Source: Bacteroidales bacterium (lineage in GTDB: Bacteria > Bacteroidota > Bacteroidia > Bacteroidales > F082). From it: 64,000 bases of DNA. The stretch lies in assembly GCA_024400295.1 (NCBI GenBank), contig JAKSNA010000006.1, positions 1 through 64,000 on the forward strand. The letters are read 5' to 3'. The notes beneath the pieces are model-generated. The model was not told the DNA's origin. It did no database searches and was given only the letters and a program-made list of their open reading frames with translations. Positions 26,562-34,484 of the stretch are shown here, in pieces. A program made the translations under genes and the position numbers. Each line of letters opens with the position of its first letter. Within the stretch, counting starts at the first letter, position 1.

Positions 26562-26979
26562 ATGAAAAACACCACTATGAAAATAATGACATTGTTTATC
26601 GCAGTGTCGGTGATACTTGCCGCTTGTTCAAAGAAAGACTCAGCGTCAAACGAATCAATTGACGAGACCATGCTCTACGGAAAATGGCAGTCGATACACC
26701 ATATTATTAATGGTCAGACATATGATTTTGACGTTATGATCGAGATAATATCCGACGGCACAGGTGTTATCGAAACCACAGAGATCAGCAACCCCGTACC
26801 ATTTACATGGAGTTTGTCAGGTAATTCTTTAAAAAATCACGGCAAGCAACAATACTGCCAAGTTCAAAATCGAAGACCTGACGGAAAACCAGATAACAAT
26901 CAGCGGCGACTCCTTCCCTGGAGCGCCCAACATGGGACAGACTTCCTATAAGGGAACTTATAACAAAGTTTTTGAATAA
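26562..26979 (+). pseudogene. Lipocalin-like lipoprotein, frameshifted at an A6 tract
   Basis: The gene starts at 26562 with a lipoprotein signal (LIAVSVILAACSKKD, Cys22) and the small-lipocalin opening MLYGKWQS. The frame reads through 26830, then continues as a basic, low-quality tail (NHGKQQYCQVQNRRPDGK) to 26951. Dropping one A from the run at 26831-26836 switches to a frame reading KITASNNTAKFKIEDLTENQ, then ITISGDSFPG..., and ending KGTYNKVFE with a stop at 26977-26979, just before a terminator. That frame clearly continues the fold, so this is a one-base insertion: a real mutation, a slippage site, or an assembly error. Confidence 0.8.
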
Positions 26980-27007
26980 AAAAAGATGCCGAATGGCATT
27001 TTTTTTG
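26980..27007 (+). terminator. Terminator of the frameshifted lipoprotein gene
   Basis: GATGCC and GGCATT pair around GAAT, flanked by A4 and T8 that extend the stem. Confidence 0.8.
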
Positions 27008-27037
27008 TTTTTAATTTTATCCTTTGTAAATTTTCTT

Positions 27038-27045
27038 TATCTTTG
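27038..27045 (+). promoter_or_regulatory. -7 box upstream of the rod-shaped RNA
   Basis: TATCTTTG with no start codon in useful range; the next gene is 260 bases away and the structured element at 27104-27267 lies between, so it most likely drives that RNA. Confidence 0.6.
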
Positions 27046-27103
27046 CAGTGCGATTGAAAAATCGTTAAAAAAAAATTTAAAATAAACTAAAAAAACAGAA
27101 CTT

Positions 27104-27267
27104 TACGCTCTTGTTCTCCTATTGAGAAGTCTGGAAAACTAACATGGGTCAGAATAAGTCGGCAAGGTTCACGTCTTTAGGCGTGAACTGTTGGTGCTTA
27201 TCGACCCACAGGCTTTTCCAGACGCCTTCAATAGCGGTAAGTGGCAAAACAGGGAACGCCTTTTTTG
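27104..27267 (+). ncRNA. Long rod-shaped RNA candidate, 6S-like
   Basis: A set of nested inverted repeats folds the whole segment into one rod. Pairs from outside in are 27106-27115 with 27248-27258 (imperfect); 27119-27125 CTATTGA with 27228-27234; 27129-27138 GTCTGGAAAA with 27214-27223; 27145-27150 TGGGTC with 27203-27208; 27154-27158 ATAAG with 27197-27201; and 27167-27173 GTTCACG with 27182-27188. T6 follows at 27261-27266. It has no reading frame and has its own promoter. An unbranched rod with internal loops, about 165 nt long, is the hallmark of 6S RNA, which binds RNA polymerase; the 6S identity itself is inference. A different structured sRNA is possible. Confidence 0.65.
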
Positions 27268-27306
27268 TTGCTTGAAAGAGATGGAAGTTCTTGAAAGTCA
27301 GGCAAC

Positions 27307-27549
27307 ATGAAAAACAAGGCAACACCCGACGATTTCCATCTTGGTAAGCTCATCAAGCAGGAGCTTGCGAGACAAGGACGCACGGCCACATGGTTAGCGA
27401 AACAGGTGAACTGCACACCTGAGAACCTTTACAAAGTTTTCAACCAGCAATGGATTACGATGCCGTTGCTTTACAAAATAAGCGATGCTTTGGATTATGA
27501 CTTTTTCAAAAGATGTTCGGAGCATTTTGAGGAGCAGAGGAGAAAATAA
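27307..27549 (+). CDS. Small XRE-like helix-turn-helix protein
   Basis: An 80-residue protein with a helix-turn-helix of Cro/XRE type: LGKLIKQELARQGRTATWLAKQ, NCTPENLYKVFNQQW, and MPLLYKISDALDYDFFKR. No second domain is present, so it would be a small DNA-binding regulator. Its promoter is not evident and it could be read from the RNA promoter upstream. It sits between the ncRNA candidate and the tubulin-like island, with TATACTTTAA repeats downstream that could be operators. Whether it controls the island is unknown. Confidence 0.75.
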   Translation: MKNKATPDDFHLGKLIKQELARQGRTATWLAKQVNCTPENLYKVFNQQWITMPLLYKISDALDYDFFKRCSEHFEEQRRK

Positions 27550-27580
27550 ATTATTCATAAAAATTTATATTATTTTAAAC

Positions 27581-27623
27581 TATACTTTAAAATATTTATT
27601 TGTTTTTTAAAAGTATACTTTAA
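27581..27623. repeat. TATACTTTAA repeats, possible operator
   Basis: TATACTTTAA occurs at 27581-27590 and 27614-27623, 33 bases apart; the second copy overlaps the perfect palindrome AAGTATACTT (27611-27620). An inverted TATACTTTT is at 27704-27712. They lie between the HTH gene and the tubulin-like operon. The remaining 27550-27810 stretch is A+T-rich and without a gene. Confidence 0.4.
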
Positions 27624-27722
27624 GATCTTGATATGGACCGAGCCAAAAAAAACAAAATTATTTTACCACTTTTCATATCATTATTTTCATATTTTCCGAT
27701 AATAAAAGTATAAGTGTAATGC

Positions 27723-27753
27723 TTTGATTTTTAATATGTTATGCATAATTTTG
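27723..27753 (+). promoter_or_regulatory. Promoter of the tubulin-like operon
   Basis: TTTG at 27723-27726 and TAATTTTG at 27746-27753 are separated by exactly 19 bases, the ideal Bacteroidetes -33/-7 spacing. The ATG at 27811 follows after a 57-base leader. Confidence 0.75.
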
Positions 27754-27810
27754 CGGTGTGTATTTTACACTCAACTTATGCAAATACTAATTAACTAAAA
27801 TGTCTATAAC

Positions 27811-30800
27811 ATGGAAAACCATTTAATTATCGGATTAGGCGGCACTGGTGGTCATATTATCCGTGCTTTTCGCAAAAGAGTTTATGAAGAATTCAGAAGC
27901 AACAACGTTCCGAACGATTCAATGAGGGAGGTTGCTGTATCATACCTTTGGATAGATTCATCTGAAAAAGACTTGAATGAAACACAATCATGGCGCACAA
28001 TGGGTAAGAGCGTTGCACTTGACCCAGGTGACAAGGTGAAGATTAATGCGACCACATCATCTATTCTTGACAGAATTGAAGATTATCCAGGTATCAGCCC
28101 ATGGATTGGTGACAAACAAACTTGGGATCATATTAAAGGAGGCATAACTGATGAAGCAGGAGGACAGCGTCGTCGTCTCGGAAGACTATTGTTTGCCTGG
28201 AACATCAACGAGTTTAAAAAGAAATTAAGCAGTCATGTTTCAAATCTGCAAAGAAGCTCCAATAACGTTAAAATAACATTCCACATATGTACCGGTCTTG
28301 CTGGAGGAACAGGAAGCGGCAGTATTATAGATGTAATCACACAAATTAGGGAAGAATTTCCAGAAGATAAAATTATTGTTTATGCAAAACTCCCTGAGAC
28401 AGCAACTCCACCACCACACGGCTGGGTTTCAAATACAGGTTATTACAAGCCAAATGGTTATGCAGCGCTTCTCGAACTTAATGCATTAAGTGTCAAAGCT
28501 TATTGTCCATACGACGTTCAAGGCCGAAAAGAAGCAAAAACACAAAAGGTTAAACGAATGATGACTGATCGCGGAATTGAAGCTTTCGACAGCGCCTACA
28601 TATACGCAAACGCCAACACTAACGGTAGTTTCCTCGACGTTGCAAATGGTGAATTGTTTGAAGTAGTTGCAGATTTTCTGTATCACAAAATCATAACAAT
28701 CCATCGTGTCGGTAACACGCAATTACAGCGCCTCGAACAAAACGAAAATGGCGATGCCAACCATGAAGATGGCACAAGAAGCAAGCGCTTTATTTCTTTC
28801 GGTATTGGTAGAATAGAATATCCTGAAAAAGAAATCAGGGAATACGTCCAATACAATTTTGCAAAACAAGCCATGCTTCAGTTCAAATACAATAACTGGA
28901 GTGATTTAGGCTTTATTGAAAAACCAGAGGATGAAATCGGTTTGGGTTATGCAGCAGATTTGCGTAACGATCGCAACGGCAAATTCCCTGAATGGCGAAT
29001 TGACGAAGAGCATCTGACTTTATCACAAAAAATTGTAGATGATAACAGAAATCCATGGCTCACATATAAAGAAGACTGGAATAGGGTAAGCCAATTTAAG
29101 AAAATAGCCTCTGAAAAACCCAAAACAGATCGTTTGGACGAACTAGAGGAGCTTTGTACAAAACGCTATAAAGAAGATTTCCGTGGAGTTGGTGTTAATG
29201 AATTCTTCCGCAATCAGAAAGAAGAATTAAAAGGATATGCAAGCGTAATATGCGGACTTATTGAACACGATTTATTCAAAGATTGGGAAAACGGTAACAA
29301 ATCAATTGTTGAAGTCGAAAAGTATCTTCAAACACTTATTGATGTTAACGAGAACCGCATAGAAAAACTCGGCGAAAAACAACAAAAGAAGAGACAGGAA
29401 TTAAAAGACACTATTGAACCTAATATTGCAGAAAACAGAACTAAATGGAACAAGAGAGGTGTTCTGACAAGTTTGGATAAGATATTAGGAACGCATTGCG
29501 ATTTGCTTAAACGTAAATATGAAACTATGACCGAAGAACTCGGCCTTGATTATGCGCAAAGCTTGCTCCGCAAGGTTAATGAGAATTTGAGAGAGCTAAG
29601 AGACATTGTCATTGCTTTCAAGAAATATCTAACCGAATCGTTAGACAAGATGGACATCGCAATCAGTTCACGTTGCAAGACAGAAGACTCCACAACCGAA
29701 GGCAATGGTATCATTACTTATAAGATGTATTCGCCAGACGATGTCAAGAATAAGACAAAGAAAATAATGCGCGATGACCGTGTCAACAAAGAAAATGCCC
29801 TGAATGTGAGGAAAAGACTCATTGAAGAAACTCACGATGAGAATCCTGACTTCACAAAAATGGTAAGCAAGATCTCGAACACCCAGATATTGATTAATAT
29901 GTTTGAAGATGTTTGTGCTGACAGCGCTACATCAGCAATGGAACGCGAACAGAAGAAACAGGTAAAGGTCAACATAATGGAAAGAATTGCCAATGAATAC
30001 AATGGCGATGATGAAGGTCTTGGCAAATTCATTGAAGACAAACTTAAACTTGCCGGCGTTCTTATCCAGAAAAATGCTAAAGAAATTGAATCTGGGTTTG
30101 GCAGAGACGGATTGCGAATCGAATATGCACTGCTTCTGCCAAAATATGAGGACACAACCAATTTCCGTGACAGATTCATCAAGAGATTCCGTGATGTTGC
30201 CGGTAATATCGAAGTTGCAGAAAATCTAAAGTCTAACGAGATTGTCATTCTATCGATGACTGGAGGATTCCCGTTAAGGTATCTAGCAGATGTGGAACGT
30301 CTCAAGAAAGATTACGATGCCAAATTGTCCGATATAAACGAAAAACAGCACAAACTTCTGCTACATACAGAAGGTGACGGCTCGCAATTTCCATCATTGT
30401 ATCCTGACAAATGGGATGATGATAAGAAAGAAGAATTCTCACCTTATTTAATATTAGCAATGTCGATGGGTTTGATCAAATACGGTTTCAGGGGTGAAGG
30501 CTACGGCAACCAAAAGGTGTATTACATTGACAACGAAAAGAAAACATCATTGAAGCACCAGACATTCCGTAATGTTGTTGAAAACATCACCGAAGAGGAA
30601 GCTGATATGATTCGCACAATGGTTGAAAGCAAACTCAATACTGGCGAATATCTCTCAAAGTCAAAGAGAGACTTCCTGAAAGGGGAAATTGATGGTAGTG
30701 TACATGAGGCTATCAAGAAAGAGTGCGCCAAGAACAAAGCTGATTGGGACAAATTTGTTGACGCCAAAGTTCCCGCCAAGGAAATCTTAGATAGAGACAA

Positions 30801-30819
30801 AGAACGTTTAACTGATTAA
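27811..30819 (+). CDS. Large tubulin/FtsZ-superfamily protein (Tubulin_2-like)
   Basis: A 1002-residue cytoplasmic protein with a tubulin-type nucleotide site at its N-terminus: GLGGTGG at residues 8-14 (the GxGGxG loop) and the signature LAGGTGSGS at 163-171, equivalent to the GGGTGTG/S loop of FtsZ and tubulin. NGYAALLELNAL near 213 is also seen in Tubulin_2 members, as I recall. Residues about 400-700 are strongly charged and helical, likely coiled coil; the C-terminal 250 residues have no clear family. It is far longer than FtsZ (about 400) and lacks its C-terminal peptide. GTP binding and possibly polymerisation are expected; the role is unknown. It leads an A+T-rich gene run and is followed after 11 bases by a zinc-ribbon membrane protein. 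Confidence 0.85.
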   Translation: MENHLIIGLGGTGGHIIRAFRKRVYEEFRSNNVPNDSMREVAVSYLWIDSSEKDLNETQSWRTMGKSVALDPGDKVKINATTSSILDRIEDYPGISPWIGDKQTWDHIKGGITDEAGGQRRRLGRLLFAWNINEFKKKLSSHVSNLQRSSNNVKITFHICTGLAGGTGSGSIIDVITQIREEFPEDKIIVYAKLPETATPPPHGWVSNTGYYKPNGYAALLELNALSVKAYCPYDVQGRKEAKTQKVKRMMTDRGIEAFDSAYIYANANTNGSFLDVANGELFEVVADFLYHKIITIHRVGNTQLQRLEQNENGDANHEDGTRSKRFISFGIGRIEYPEKEIREYVQYNFAKQAMLQFKYNNWSDLGFIEKPEDEIGLGYAADLRNDRNGKFPEWRIDEEHLTLSQKIVDDNRNPWLTYKEDWNRVSQFKKIASEKPKTDRLDELEELCTKRYKEDFRGVGVNEFFRNQKEELKGYASVICGLIEHDLFKDWENGNKSIVEVEKYLQTLIDVNENRIEKLGEKQQKKRQELKDTIEPNIAENRTKWNKRGVLTSLDKILGTHCDLLKRKYETMTEELGLDYAQSLLRKVNENLRELRDIVIAFKKYLTESLDKMDIAISSRCKTEDSTTEGNGIITYKMYSPDDVKNKTKKIMRDDRVNKENALNVRKRLIEETHDENPDFTKMVSKISNTQILINMFEDVCADSATSAMEREQKKQVKVNIMERIANEYNGDDEGLGKFIEDKLKLAGVLIQKNAKEIESGFGRDGLRIEYALLLPKYEDTTNFRDRFIKRFRDVAGNIEVAENLKSNEIVILSMTGGFPLRYLADVERLKKDYDAKLSDINEKQHKLLLHTEGDGSQFPSLYPDKWDDDKKEEFSPYLILAMSMGLIKYGFRGEGYGNQKVYYIDNEKKTSLKHQTFRNVVENITEEEADMIRTMVESKLNTGEYLSKSKRDFLKGEIDGSVHEAIKKECAKNKADWDKFVDAKVPAKEILDRDKERLTD

Positions 30820-30830
30820 AATCTATTGAA

Positions 30831-31517
30831 ATGAAAGGTATTTGCACAAATTGGGATTGCCCAAATTTCGATGAAAACAAAAAGAAAATCATCGAAATAC
30901 CTGACGGTGAGGAATTTGTCTGCCCGAAATGCGGCAAAAGGCTTGTCGAATATACAGGTGAATCATGGTTCAAGAAGCATAAAATTGCAGTGATTGCCGC
31001 ATCTGTTGTGGTGGTTGCCATTGTAATTATCTTGTGCCTCACGCTACCGAAAAAGGCTGGAGAAGAACCTAAAGGTGGTAATAACTCTGAAACGCCTTCA
31101 GAGAACACCATTGTTAATGAAGACCCAGCCCAAACTGGCGAAAACAATGACACAAATCAACAGGAAGAGAATTCTATTGACACTATTAAGGAAAAACCAC
31201 GAGACACTATTCGAATAATAGAGGAGCCTCCTGTAATAATCACTAATGTAATTGAATATTCCTTTGGAAAGTATGTCGGTGATGCAAAAAAAGACATCCC
31301 CGAAGGTAGTGGCACAATGTATTACTATCGACACATGCAGATAGCGAAGCATGATAAAAAAAATCCGCCGCATTATGCTGAAGAAGGTGACTACTTCATT
31401 GGCACTTGGGGCAACGGCGACATCGTAAACGGCGCATTATACAGCAAGGACAATGTTCTAAAAGGAAAAATATTCGCGCCTAAACGACCGAATCCGTATG
31501 ATTTAAGCAAAGAATGA
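30831..31517 (+). CDS. Zinc-ribbon single-pass membrane protein with MORN-like tail
   Basis: Unknown protein with clear parts. An N-terminal zinc ribbon (Cys5, Cys10, Cys31, Cys34 in CTNWDC and CPKCGK) would lie in the cytoplasm. One membrane helix follows at about 51-72 (KIAVIAASVVVVAIVIILCL), then an acidic Ser/Asn/Glu-rich linker to about residue 140, and a C-terminal domain with MORN-like strands (FGKYVGDAKKDIPEGSGTMYYY, YFIGTWGNGDIVNGALY). It starts 11 bases after the tubulin-like gene, so they are co-expressed. This design suits an adaptor joining the cytoplasmic tubulin-like protein to the periplasm; that is inference. Confidence 0.75.
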   Translation: MKGICTNWDCPNFDENKKKIIEIPDGEEFVCPKCGKRLVEYTGESWFKKHKIAVIAASVVVVAIVIILCLTLPKKAGEEPKGGNNSETPSENTIVNEDPAQTGENNDTNQQEENSIDTIKEKPRDTIRIIEEPPVIITNVIEYSFGKYVGDAKKDIPEGSGTMYYYRHMQIAKHDKKNPPHYAEEGDYFIGTWGNGDIVNGALYSKDNVLKGKIFAPKRPNPYDLSKE

Positions 31518-31533
31518 TGTTTTGACATTTTTT

Positions 31534-31584
31534 ATGGAAAGGTTTCTCTTAAACAGAAATCTTCTTTTAGGAGGAACCTTCCAT
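31534..31584 (+). promoter_or_regulatory. Hairpin between the two halves of the island
   Basis: ATGGAAAGGTTTCTC and GAGGAACCTTCCAT pair with one bulge and one mismatch around a 22-base loop. It lies in the only long gap (93 bases) of the island and is followed by TTTCT, so it could be a partial terminator or RNA processing site reducing expression of the downstream genes. Confidence 0.5.
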
Positions 31585-31610
31585 TTCTACTATAGCATTA
31601 TCGTAATCGT

Positions 31611-32759
31611 ATGTACAAGAAATATGTCTTTGGAATAATATTTTTATTATCGAACTTCGCTTGTAATGCTCAAGAGCTGTTTTATTCAAATAAAACAGAA
31701 GTTTTATTCAACTCTTTGAACAATATCTGCAAAATAGATTCAATACCATCCAACAACTATTCTTTTCCATGTACAGAATTGGTTTTGGGCGATACTGTTA
31801 CAATAACAATATGCAAAGATGAAAACAATGTTATTGAACATATCGGATGCAAATTCCTTTACGACTCTATATTAATTGGCAACAAACCCGTAACGCAATT
31901 TATTGAAAGAGAGCTTTTGTCAATACTATTATCCAACGACGCTAAGGAAACCATAAAAACAAACGACGACGACCAATTGTATATTTTATTGGACGACAAA
32001 TATATACCAGCCGACTCACTCGACAACAAATCGTGGTTTTTCGACCTATGGAAAAATAACTACGGCACAATTATCAACCGAAGAGACAACAACTACATAG
32101 CTACAATACTATGCTCAAACAATAAAAACCTCACGTTTATATTTAAGGCAGATTGCTGTTTTATAAGCGGCATGAGCAAAAAGGAGCAGGAAATAAAACT
32201 TGCCATACAACTTAGCAATTATTATGCAAGCAACAGTAATAACTCCATGTATTTGAGACCAAGCTATTTACAATATTATAGTAACGACAGCATTGTAAGC
32301 GACAGTGTTTATGTTGAAAAGGGTGAAAATTTTGTAATACCGCAAATAAACGGCGACTTGTTTTATATTAAAAACGGCACCATTTATACTCCTGTTTTTG
32401 ACACTTCATACGTGGCGTTGACGTTTTCAAACGCCATGCTTCTACCCTCTTCCCAAAACTATTATATTGAAGTAAAACATTGGATGTACGGCTACAAAAA
32501 ATCAATCTACACGATGACAAGCAAGGATTTTTTCGGCTTCTTTTCACAAGATTATGAGAAATATTTCGGCATAGAATCACTTGAAAACGATCATCTTACT
32601 GGAACACTGATATTATACAACAAAAATGCTGAATTTATACACATGGCTTTTGTCTCTACAACTTTAGACGATTTGATGAACAGCGGAAAAATATATATTG
32701 ATTTATATTCAAACATTCCGCAACATAATATAAAAACACTATTCGGAAAAGACAAATAA
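31611..32759 (+). CDS. Secreted protein of unknown function
   Basis: I recognise no family. A signal peptide (residues 1-21, IIFLLSNFACNAQ; cleavage after NAQ, or lipidation at Cys18 is possible but the box is poor) is followed by about 360 residues, acidic and beta-rich, with many Tyr, Asn and Ser. Low-complexity stretches such as SNYYASNSNNSMYLRPSYL occur near residue 205. There are no membrane segments after the signal peptide. It begins the second part of the island and ends one base before the next ATG, so it is translated together with the following genes. The base composition is A+T-rich like its neighbours. Confidence 0.7.
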   Translation: MYKKYVFGIIFLLSNFACNAQELFYSNKTEVLFNSLNNICKIDSIPSNNYSFPCTELVLGDTVTITICKDENNVIEHIGCKFLYDSILIGNKPVTQFIERELLSILLSNDAKETIKTNDDDQLYILLDDKYIPADSLDNKSWFFDLWKNNYGTIINRRDNNYIATILCSNNKNLTFIFKADCCFISGMSKKEQEIKLAIQLSNYYASNSNNSMYLRPSYLQYYSNDSIVSDSVYVEKGENFVIPQINGDLFYIKNGTIYTPVFDTSYVALTFSNAMLLPSSQNYYIEVKHWMYGYKKSIYTMTSKDFFGFFSQDYEKYFGIESLENDHLTGTLILYNKNAEFIHMAFVSTTLDDLMNSGKIYIDLYSNIPQHNIKTLFGKDK

Positions 32760-32760
32760 T

Positions 32761-33474
32761 ATGAAAAAGAACATTCTATTTGCAATCGCATTATTTTTGT
32801 TGCCTCTCTTCACATATGCGCAGCAATACATCACCGAAGAACGCGAAATTGAAATAAAAACAACCGATAATTATTATTGGGCCGAAGGTCTCCACCCTAA
32901 CAATGAAAACGAAGCCAAAAGCATCGCATTGAACACTCTTGGCGACGAGATACTTAAAGATGTGTTAAACCAGTCAATTAAAAACAAAGAAGACTTAAAA
33001 GAACTTGAAATGTCTGTGCATTTCGACAGAATCCAACAAGAAGGCGAAATTTGCATACTTGCCTGGATTTCAAAAGACAATGTATTCATAACAACAAAAC
33101 GCCCTGTTCAACAAACGCCGAAGCTCCAAGTGGAGCAAAAACCGGCTAACAAAAAACCAGAAGTAAAAGAAGCAAGCTCAAATACAATAGCGGATCCTGT
33201 TTTGCAACATATTGCACAATGCAAAAACTACAAAGAAGTTAGCAAAGTGTTGAAACAAAACGGGTATATAAGCGGTGCCTTAAACAGCACAGAAGGATTT
33301 GACAATATGGGACAATGCATTATTGCTGTTTTTTCTTCAGACGGCATGCTCTGCGCTCTTCTTGATAAAGGAGATTCAAGCCGTAAAGATATGATAACTG
33401 GTGAAATCATCAAGGATCCCGAAACATATTACAGAAACAACAACTATAGTTTATTATATTTTCAACAGAAATAA
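32761..33474 (+). CDS. Secreted protein of unknown function
   Basis: A clean signal peptide (residues 1-20, LFLLPLFTYAQQ) leads a protein of two parts joined by a Pro/Lys/Gln linker at about 117-142 (TKRPVQQTPKLQVEQK). The first part, with EAKSIALNTLGDEILKDVLN, resembles small periplasmic domains found in Bacteroidetes proteins whose names are not settled; the second part (VLQHIAQCKNYKEVSKVLKQNGYISG) is a compact alpha/beta segment. No catalytic motif is seen. The gene is one base after its upstream neighbour and 13 before the next. Confidence 0.7.
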   Translation: MKKNILFAIALFLLPLFTYAQQYITEEREIEIKTTDNYYWAEGLHPNNENEAKSIALNTLGDEILKDVLNQSIKNKEDLKELEMSVHFDRIQQEGEICILAWISKDNVFITTKRPVQQTPKLQVEQKPANKKPEVKEASSNTIADPVLQHIAQCKNYKEVSKVLKQNGYISGALNSTEGFDNMGQCIIAVFSSDGMLCALLDKGDSSRKDMITGEIIKDPETYYRNNNYSLLYFQQK

Positions 33475-33487
33475 AACTTAATAAAAT

Positions 33488-34483
33488 ATGAAAGCAACTA
33501 ATTTCTTCAAAATCATTGCTCTTGTAGCAATTGGGATTTTCACAACAAATCAAATTTTTGCACAGCATTCTACAAAGTTCAGATTCAGTGAAACAGCACC
33601 TGAAAATGTGTTGCGCATAATGGAAAACAATGCAAACTCATTGTTTGCTGAATTAAACAGAGCTTATGGTACAACAAACGAATTGAAACTGTCAACACAA
33701 AACCTGACCCCAGAGGCTATTGAAAGAATTCAGACCACTTGGAATGTGAGCCATTTTTATTGTACAAGAACCACAATGATTACACGTGTAATGAAATTTG
33801 GTTCAGGTTACCAAGTTAGAAATGTGCCTATATTCTTTAAAGACGGAAAAGACGACTTCAGAAACCAACATGTCGTAATTGAATTTGACAGCACAGGAAA
33901 GATAAGCGATTTTTACTGCATGATACCCGAGCATGAGTACACGGAAGTGATAACAAACAGTAATGATGTAACAGATTTGCGCCATCGCGAAATGATAAAA
34001 AACTTTGTTGACCATTTCCGTGACGCATACAACACCAAAGACTTGGACATGCTCGAAAAAATGTATAGTGAAGACGCTTTGATAATTACCGGCAGAGTTG
34101 TTACCGTCGACCCGAACAAGGAAATGTCGAAAAGTCTAATGAGCGATTATAGGGTTGAATACAGCATTAAAAACAAAAAAGAATACCTCGCCAATCTTCA
34201 AAGACTATTCAACAAAAACGAATATATCAACATAAAATTTGAGAACATACAAATCATTCAAAGCGAAGCTAATCCTAAAACATATGGTGTCAGACTCAAT
34301 CAGCGATGGAGATCTTCAACATATAGCGATGACGGCGAGTTGTTTTTGGTAATAGATTTCAGTGATGAAAACATGCCTCGCATTTGGGTCAGAACATGGC
34401 AGCCAGACAAAGACAAAAACGGAAATAAGATTAATTATACCGAAGAAGAAAGATTCTCTATTGGTGACTTTAGTATAAAATAA
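33488..34483 (+). CDS. Secreted protein with NTF2/SnoaL-like C-terminal domain
   Basis: Signal peptide at residues 1-25 (GIFTTNQIFAQ). The C-terminal half from about residue 168 (EMIKNFVDHFRDAYNTKDLDMLEKMYSEDALII, then ...YLANLQRLFNKNEYINIKFENIQI) has the helix-strand pattern of a SnoaL/DUF4440-type NTF2 fold, a small barrel that in this setting is often a ligand-binding or structural module. The N-terminal half is unassigned. Function is unknown. It lies between genes for other secreted proteins with 13- and 1-base gaps, so it is part of the same operon. Confidence 0.7.
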   Translation: MKATNFFKIIALVAIGIFTTNQIFAQHSTKFRFSETAPENVLRIMENNANSLFAELNRAYGTTNELKLSTQNLTPEAIERIQTTWNVSHFYCTRTTMITRVMKFGSGYQVRNVPIFFKDGKDDFRNQHVVIEFDSTGKISDFYCMIPEHEYTEVITNSNDVTDLRHREMIKNFVDHFRDAYNTKDLDMLEKMYSEDALIITGRVVTVDPNKEMSKSLMSDYRVEYSIKNKKEYLANLQRLFNKNEYINIKFENIQIIQSEANPKTYGVRLNQRWRSSTYSDDGELFLVIDFSDENMPRIWVRTWQPDKDKNGNKINYTEEERFSIGDFSIK

Positions 34484-34484
34484 T

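Noticed and set aside
27811..30819. Identification as FtsZ
   Set aside because: Only the nucleotide-binding loops match; the protein is more than twice as long, begins differently and has no C-terminal FtsZ peptide.
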